Of a DNA stretch of 9,570 nt, positions 6,341 to 9,570 are shown in pieces (position 1 is the stretch's first letter; each line of letters opens with the position of its first letter). The notes under the pieces are model-generated. The model was not told the DNA's origin. It did not search any database and was given only the letters and a program-made list of their open reading frames with translations. Source of the DNA: a gamma proteobacterium symbiont of Lucinoma myriamae (GTDB taxonomy: Bacteria > Pseudomonadota > Gammaproteobacteria > GRL18); NCBI GenBank assembly GCA_025655635.1, contig JAHXIM010000355.1, forward strand, positions 1 to 9,570. The letters are read 5' to 3'. The translations under genes were made by a program, and so were the position numbers.

Positions 6341-7561
6341 ATGTACAACGAGGCTATTTTTTTGAACGACGATTTTCCACGTATTAAACGTTTACCCCCT
6401 TATGTTTTCAATATTGTTAATGAGTTGAAAGCCAAAGCACGAGCCCGCGGGGAAGATATCATTGATTTCGGTATGGGTAACCCTGATCAACCCACCCCGC
6501 AGCATATTGTCGATAAAATGGTTGAAGCGACTCAGCGTAATGATACACATCGTTACTCTATGTCACGTGGTGTGCCTCGCTTACGTAAAGCCATTTGTAA
6601 CTGGTATAAGCGTAGTTATGATGTGGACTTGGATCCTGAGTCTGAAGCCATTGTCACCATCGGTTCTAAAGAAGGACTTGCACATCTTGCTCTGGCCACT
6701 GTCGGCCCCGGTGATGCCGTGCTTGTGCCTAATCCATCCTATCCTATTCATCCCTATGGTTTTGTCATTGCCGGGGCTGATATTCGTCATGTGCCTATGA
6801 CACCGCATGTGGATTTTTTTGCAGAATTAGAAAAAGCCATTAAAGATTCATGGCCTAAACCAAAAATGTTAGTGCTTAATTTTCCCGGCAATCCCACTAC
6901 ACAATGTGTTGAGCTGGAATTTTTTGAAAAAGTGGTCAAGATTGCCCGTGAACATAAAATTTGGGTGGTTCATGATATTGCTTATGCAGAAATCGTGTTT
7001 GATGGCTACCAGGCACCTTCAATATTGCAGGTGCCTGGTGCTAAAGAAATAGCGGTTGAGTTTTATTCATTATCAAAGACCTATAACATGCCGGGCTGGC
7101 GAGTGGGTTTTATGTGTGGCAATTCTACTTTAGTAGCGGCTTTAACCCGTATGAAGTCCTATCTTGATTATGGTATGTTTACACCCATTCAAGTGGCTGC
7201 CATTCATGCGCTTGATGGTCCTCAGGATTGTGTTAAAGAAATTTGTGACATGTATCAGGCACGTCGTGATGTACTATGCTCCGGGCTTGATTCTATTGGT
7301 TGGAATGTTGAAAAACCCAAAGCAACTATGTTTGTCTGGGCCCCGATTCCTGAAGAATACAAAGAACTGGGTTCACTGGAATTTTCTAAAAAGCTTTTAA
7401 CAGAGGCCAGAGTTGCTGTTTCACCCGGTATTGGTTTTGGTGAATATGGTGATGATCATGTACGTTTCAGCCTTATTGAAAATGAACATCGAACCCGTCA
7501 GGCAATTCGCGGTTTACGGGAAATGTTTAAAAAAGATAAAGTGGGCGTCTTTAAAGACTAA
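6341..7561 (+). CDS. alaC: Alanine-synthesising PLP aminotransferase AlaC
   Basis: This is a class I/II PLP-dependent aminotransferase of the AlaC type, which makes L-alanine from pyruvate and glutamate in the cytosol. It follows E. coli AlaC almost segment by segment: RIKRLPPYVFNIVNELK, GEDIIDFGMGNPDQPTP, DPESEAIVTIGSKEGLAHLAL, VPNPSYPIHPYG, PKPKMLVLNFPGNPT and SPGIGFGEYGDDHVRFSLIEN. Catalytic residues can be placed: Asp212 and Tyr215 in HDIAYAEIVFDG contact the cofactor, Lys246 in SLSKTYNMPGWRVG forms the Schiff base, and Arg375 binds the substrate carboxylate. At 406 residues it is full length. The ATG at 6341 lacks a clear Shine-Dalgarno, and the first dozen residues are not conserved, so the exact start is less certain than the gene. 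It is followed by hom after 72 bp, the order seen in many beta- and gammaproteobacteria. Confidence 0.95.
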   Translation: MYNEAIFLNDDFPRIKRLPPYVFNIVNELKAKARARGEDIIDFGMGNPDQPTPQHIVDKMVEATQRNDTHRYSMSRGVPRLRKAICNWYKRSYDVDLDPESEAIVTIGSKEGLAHLALATVGPGDAVLVPNPSYPIHPYGFVIAGADIRHVPMTPHVDFFAELEKAIKDSWPKPKMLVLNFPGNPTTQCVELEFFEKVVKIAREHKIWVVHDIAYAEIVFDGYQAPSILQVPGAKEIAVEFYSLSKTYNMPGWRVGFMCGNSTLVAALTRMKSYLDYGMFTPIQVAAIHALDGPQDCVKEICDMYQARRDVLCSGLDSIGWNVEKPKATMFVWAPIPEEYKELGSLEFSKKLLTEARVAVSPGIGFGEYGDDHVRFSLIENEHRTRQAIRGLREMFKKDKVGVFKD

Positions 7562-7579
7562 CGAGTTTTAATTTCAGTC

Positions 7580-7608
7580 GAGACAATTGCTGTAACTATT
7601 GCTATAAT
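7580..7608 (+). promoter_or_regulatory. Probable extended -10 promoter for hom
   Basis: TGCTATAAT (7600-7608) is a perfect extended -10. The -35 candidate GAGACA (7580-7585) has four of six consensus bases at a 17-base spacing. It lies in the alaC-hom gap, so hom can be transcribed independently of alaC. Confidence 0.55.
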
Positions 7609-7633
7609 TCAGCGCGAAAAATGTAATTATTAT

Positions 7634-8962
7634 ATGGAGAATCTTTTGGAACCAGTTAAGGTTGGCTTATTAGGCTTAGGCACCGTCGGTGGTGGTACCG
7701 TTAATGTACTGCAGCGTAATGCAGATGAAATATCACGCCGTGCCGGACGCGGCATTATTGTCAGTCATGCTTCAGCACGTGATATTAATAAACCCCGTAT
7801 TTGTCAGACTGACGGTATTCAATTGACCGAAAATCCCATGGACGTGGTCTCTGATCCTGAAGTTTCTATCGTTGTTGAGTTAATCGGTGGAGATACTCTC
7901 GCACGTGAATTGGTGCTTAAAGCGATTGCCAATGGCAAGCATGTTGTCACAGCGAATAAAGCGCTGATCGCCAAGCATGGTAATGAGATTTTTTCTGCTG
8001 CACAAAAGAAGGGTGTTATGGTTGCCTTTGAAGCTGCAGTTGCAGGCGGCATTCCAATTATCAAAGCCATACGAGAAGGGCTGGCGGGCAACAAGATTGA
8101 ATGGTTAGCAGGTATTATTAATGGTACGGGCAATTTTATTCTTACCGAGATGCGTGATAAGCAGCGTGATTTTGACTCGGTATTAGCGGAAGCTCAACGT
8201 CTTGGTTATGCTGAAGCTGATCCTACTTTTGACGTAGAAGGTATTGATGCGGCACATAAACTAACCATTCTGGCTTCAATTGCCTTTGGTGTTCCTTTAC
8301 AGTTTGAAAAAGCCTATACCGAAGGTATTAGCAAAATCACTCGTGAAGATGTTGATTTTGCCAGTGAGCTTGGCTATTCGATTAAACACCTCGGTGTAAC
8401 ACGTCAAACTGAAGCAGGTATTGAGTTACGAGTACACCCTACCTTAATTCCTAAACGCCGTTTAATTGCCAATGTTGATGGTGTTATGAATGCTGTTTTA
8501 GTTAAGGGTGATGCAGTTGGACCGACTTTATATTATGGTGCCGGTGCCGGTGCTGAACCTACTGCATCTGCTGTAGTTGGTGATATTGTTGATGTGGTTC
8601 GTGTATTGACCTCTGATCCTGAAAATCGAGTGCCTCATTTAGCATTTCAGCCGGAATCCTTATCAAATACGCCAATATTACCCATTGAAGATATTGAAAC
8701 AGCATATTATTTACGTATTTCAGCTTCCGATCAAACAGGCGTTTTGGCTAACATAACGACTATTTTAGCTGATAACGGTATTAGTATTGATTCTATGTTG
8801 CAAAAAGAACATAGTGCTGGTGAAGATAAATCAACTATTATCATTATTACTCACACCACCATTGAAAAGAATATGAATGAAGCACTAGAGAAAATTCATG
8901 CCCTTGACGTTGTTGATGGAGATGTCGTTCGTATCCGTTTAGAGCATCTGGATGCTGATTAA
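7634..8962 (+). CDS. hom: Homoserine dehydrogenase with ACT domain
   Basis: This enzyme reduces aspartate semialdehyde to homoserine with NAD(P)H, the branch point to threonine and methionine. The N-terminal Rossmann domain has GLLGLGTVGGGTV (residues 11-23), followed by VVTANKALIAKHG. The catalytic domain carries EADPTFDVEGIDAAHK, in which Glu194, Asp205 and Lys209 have the same spacing as the yeast residues Glu208, Asp219 and Lys223. A C-terminal ACT domain (about 358-435, YYLRISASDQTGVLANIT) is the usual site of threonine feedback. It is a monofunctional enzyme without an aspartokinase part. ATG at 7634 has no Shine-Dalgarno, whereas GGAGA (7636-7640) is ideally placed for TTG at 7646, which would remove four residues and start at MEPVKVGLLG. 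thrC, the common downstream partner, is not present. Confidence 0.96.
   Translation: MENLLEPVKVGLLGLGTVGGGTVNVLQRNADEISRRAGRGIIVSHASARDINKPRICQTDGIQLTENPMDVVSDPEVSIVVELIGGDTLARELVLKAIANGKHVVTANKALIAKHGNEIFSAAQKKGVMVAFEAAVAGGIPIIKAIREGLAGNKIEWLAGIINGTGNFILTEMRDKQRDFDSVLAEAQRLGYAEADPTFDVEGIDAAHKLTILASIAFGVPLQFEKAYTEGISKITREDVDFASELGYSIKHLGVTRQTEAGIELRVHPTLIPKRRLIANVDGVMNAVLVKGDAVGPTLYYGAGAGAEPTASAVVGDIVDVVRVLTSDPENRVPHLAFQPESLSNTPILPIEDIETAYYLRISASDQTGVLANITTILADNGISIDSMLQKEHSAGEDKSTIIIITHTTIEKNMNEALEKIHALDVVDGDVVRIRLEHLDAD
7636..7640 (+). promoter_or_regulatory. Ribosome binding site favouring a TTG start for hom
   Basis: GGAGA sits inside the annotated first codons and five bases before TTG at 7646-7648. 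Upstream of ATG 7634 the sequence is only AT-rich with no purine run. Family N-termini usually begin just before the KVGLLGLGTVG strand, which fits the TTG. Confidence 0.5.
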
Positions 8963-9015
8963 TTCTTTTATTTATAAGTATTGTTTTATAAACTCTGTCG
9001 CATAAGCTCTGTTTT

Positions 9016-9435
9016 ATGAGTAAAACGACACTTCGCCTTATTGTGCCGGGTCTTATCGACTCGGTTCCTTACCTTAAAGAACTACCCGAACAAGACTTAC
9101 CTGAACTACCTGTATTATCAAGTTTTTTATCTCGTGGAAAATACATTAGCCCTGATACATACGACAATAGTAATAATAATCTTTATACTTGTCTATTAGA
9201 TCAATTTCCGTTGCAGATTCATTTCCATCAGCCGCCTATTGCCAGTTTATCCTATTACTATGATCTAAAAAGTAAGGATTTAAAAAGTAAGGATTTAAAA
9301 AGTAAGGATTTAAAAAGTAAAGATCTAAAAAGTAAAGATCTAAAAAGTAAAGATTTTAAACATGAAGGCAATGACAATGAATATTTGCTGTCTTTAGAGG
9401 CTCTCAAAGATAAATGGTTAATGAGTCAGCCCTGA
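9016..9435 (+). pseudogene. N-terminal fragment, tentatively COG4255/RpfE-like protein
   Basis: This frame opens with LRLIVPGLIDSVPYLKELPEQDLPELPVLSSFLSRG (quoted start: LRLIVPGLIDSV), which resembles the N-terminus of the COG4255 (RpfE-like, phosphoglycerate-mutase-like) proteins that sit near recJ in some proteobacteria. That assignment is from memory of the pattern. The family is roughly 300 residues or more, so at 139 residues this would be only the N-terminal part. The last codons (S Q P stop) lie in the inverted repeat at 9424-9489, so the reading frame is closed by inserted sequence. Residues 83-112 are six copies of DLKSK, followed by a degenerate DFKHE. There is no Shine-Dalgarno before the ATG. 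It lies 53 bp after hom and could share its transcript. It is probably non-functional. The alternative is a small intact hypothetical protein. Confidence 0.5.
9262..9366 (+). repeat. 15-bp in-frame tandem repeat encoding DLKSK
   Basis: There are six units (starting at 9262, 9277, 9292, 9307, 9322 and 9337), each GATYTAAAAAGTAAR, plus a diverged seventh, GATTTTAAACATGAA (9352-9366). Units differ only at the fourth and fifteenth bases, both silent (CTA/TTA Leu, AAG/AAA Lys). The unit is a multiple of three, so copy-number change by slippage would not shift the frame. Confidence 0.95.
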
Positions 9436-9490
9436 AAAATATATTATCTATTTGAAATATAAGGATTTATCCCTGTTTTCGAGTGACCAG

Positions 9491-9533
9491 ATCGACCAGA
9501 AATGTTATAATAAGTGCAGATTTTCTGGTCGAT
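9491..9533 (+). promoter_or_regulatory. Perfect 12-bp inverted repeat enclosing a -10 box
   Basis: ATCGACCAGAAA (9491-9502) is the exact reverse complement of TTTCTGGTCGAT (9522-9533), with a 19-base spacer. The spacer contains TATAAT at 9506-9511. A further GACCAGA lies at 9485-9491, in tandem with the one at 9494-9500. The layout suggests an autoregulatory operator or transposase-binding site over the promoter of the downstream ORF, or a hairpin in its leader. No good -35 is visible. Confidence 0.55.
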
Positions 9534-9545
9534 TTGGTGAAAAAA

Positions 9546-9570
9546 ATGTACTCAACAGCAGGCAAAGATC
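9546..9570 (+). CDS. Start of an ORF running off the edge, possible transposase
   Basis: ATG at 9546 begins M Y S T A G K D and continues to the window edge. GGTG (9535-9538) could serve as a weak Shine-Dalgarno, and a GTG at 9537 is an alternative start in the same frame. The only argument for a transposase is its position inside an inferred insertion sequence, 122 bases from the element tip. The residues visible are too few to recognise. Confidence 0.35.

Larger units (their letters stand above)
9424..9570 (+). mobile_element. Right-hand insertion-sequence end, cut by the window edge
   Basis: This region starts with the inverted partner of 1-66 (9424-9489, tip AGTCAGCCCTGAAAAA). It then continues into a palindromic, promoter-like segment and an ORF start, which is how the left end of an insertion sequence with its transposase gene is organised. 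The preceding gene fragment ends in it. I cannot assign an IS family: only eight codons of the ORF are visible, and the far terminal repeat and target duplication are outside the window. Confidence 0.6.

Noticed and set aside
7819..8133. 104-codon minus-strand open frame within hom
   Set aside because: It is antisense to the conserved catalytic region of homoserine dehydrogenase, and its composition is low complexity as expected for a shadow frame.
8971..8992. Inverted TTTATAA/TTATAAA after hom as a terminator
   Set aside because: The stem is pure A/T with no following T run, so it is too weak to call in such AT-rich sequence. The hom transcript may run on into 9016-9435.
9262..9366. CRISPR-like array
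   Set aside because: The 15-bp units are head to tail without spacers and keep an open reading frame, so this is a coding minisatellite.
66..9424. Composite transposon carrying the whole segment
   Set aside because: The cargo consists of ordinary core genes (hemC, alaC, hom, mscS), and both inner flanks are broken genes. This fits two separate insertions or an inversion better than a mobile cargo unit.

Overview
The window looks like a piece of chromosome from an AT-rich gammaproteobacterium. The evidence is the set of recognisable proteins: an AlaC-type aminotransferase nearly identical in motif layout to the E. coli enzyme, a separate homoserine dehydrogenase with an ACT domain, an MscS channel with the classic pore helix, HemC with its catalytic Asp and cofactor Cys at E. 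coli positions, a DUF481 outer-membrane barrel and a Mth938-like protein. I cannot name the genus; a marine or sulfur/methyl-oxidising relative is only a guess.

Layout. Positions 1-66 are one copy of a repeat whose inverted partner lies at 9424-9489 (61 of 66 positions match). Just inside each copy is a broken gene: the C-terminal part of a LysE-family exporter (65-424), and at the right an N-terminal fragment, tentatively of a COG4255/RpfE-like protein (9016-9435), whose stop codon comes from the repeat. Beyond the right copy a promoter-like palindrome (9491-9533) and the first codons of an ORF (9546) run off the edge. The simplest reading is that both edges are ends of related insertion sequences that disrupted the two genes and point outward from the segment.

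Between them are intact genes. Leftward: a DUF481 outer-membrane protein (488-1504), and upstream of it a PDC/Cache sensor-domain protein without membrane segments (1621-2760). Rightward from a short divergent spacer: an exported TPR protein (2873-3613) and mscS (3657-4559). hemC (4693-5628) has its own promoter and converges on a Mth938-like gene (5688-6101, minus) across a hairpin. A 239-bp divergent spacer holds the alaC promoter, followed by alaC (6341-7561) and hom (7634-8962).

Function. alaC makes alanine from pyruvate, and hom makes homoserine, the branch point to threonine and methionine; they are adjacent but hom appears to have its own extended -10 promoter. thrC, the usual partner of hom, is not in the window. 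hemC makes hydroxymethylbilane for haem and is not followed by hemD. The left half is envelope related: exporter remnant, outer-membrane barrel, periplasmic TPR protein and osmotic-release channel. No CRISPR array, tRNA, rRNA or defence gene is visible. The most notable non-routine signals are the inverted repeat pair with its two broken genes, and a 15-bp in-frame tandem repeat (DLKSK, six copies) in the right-hand fragment.
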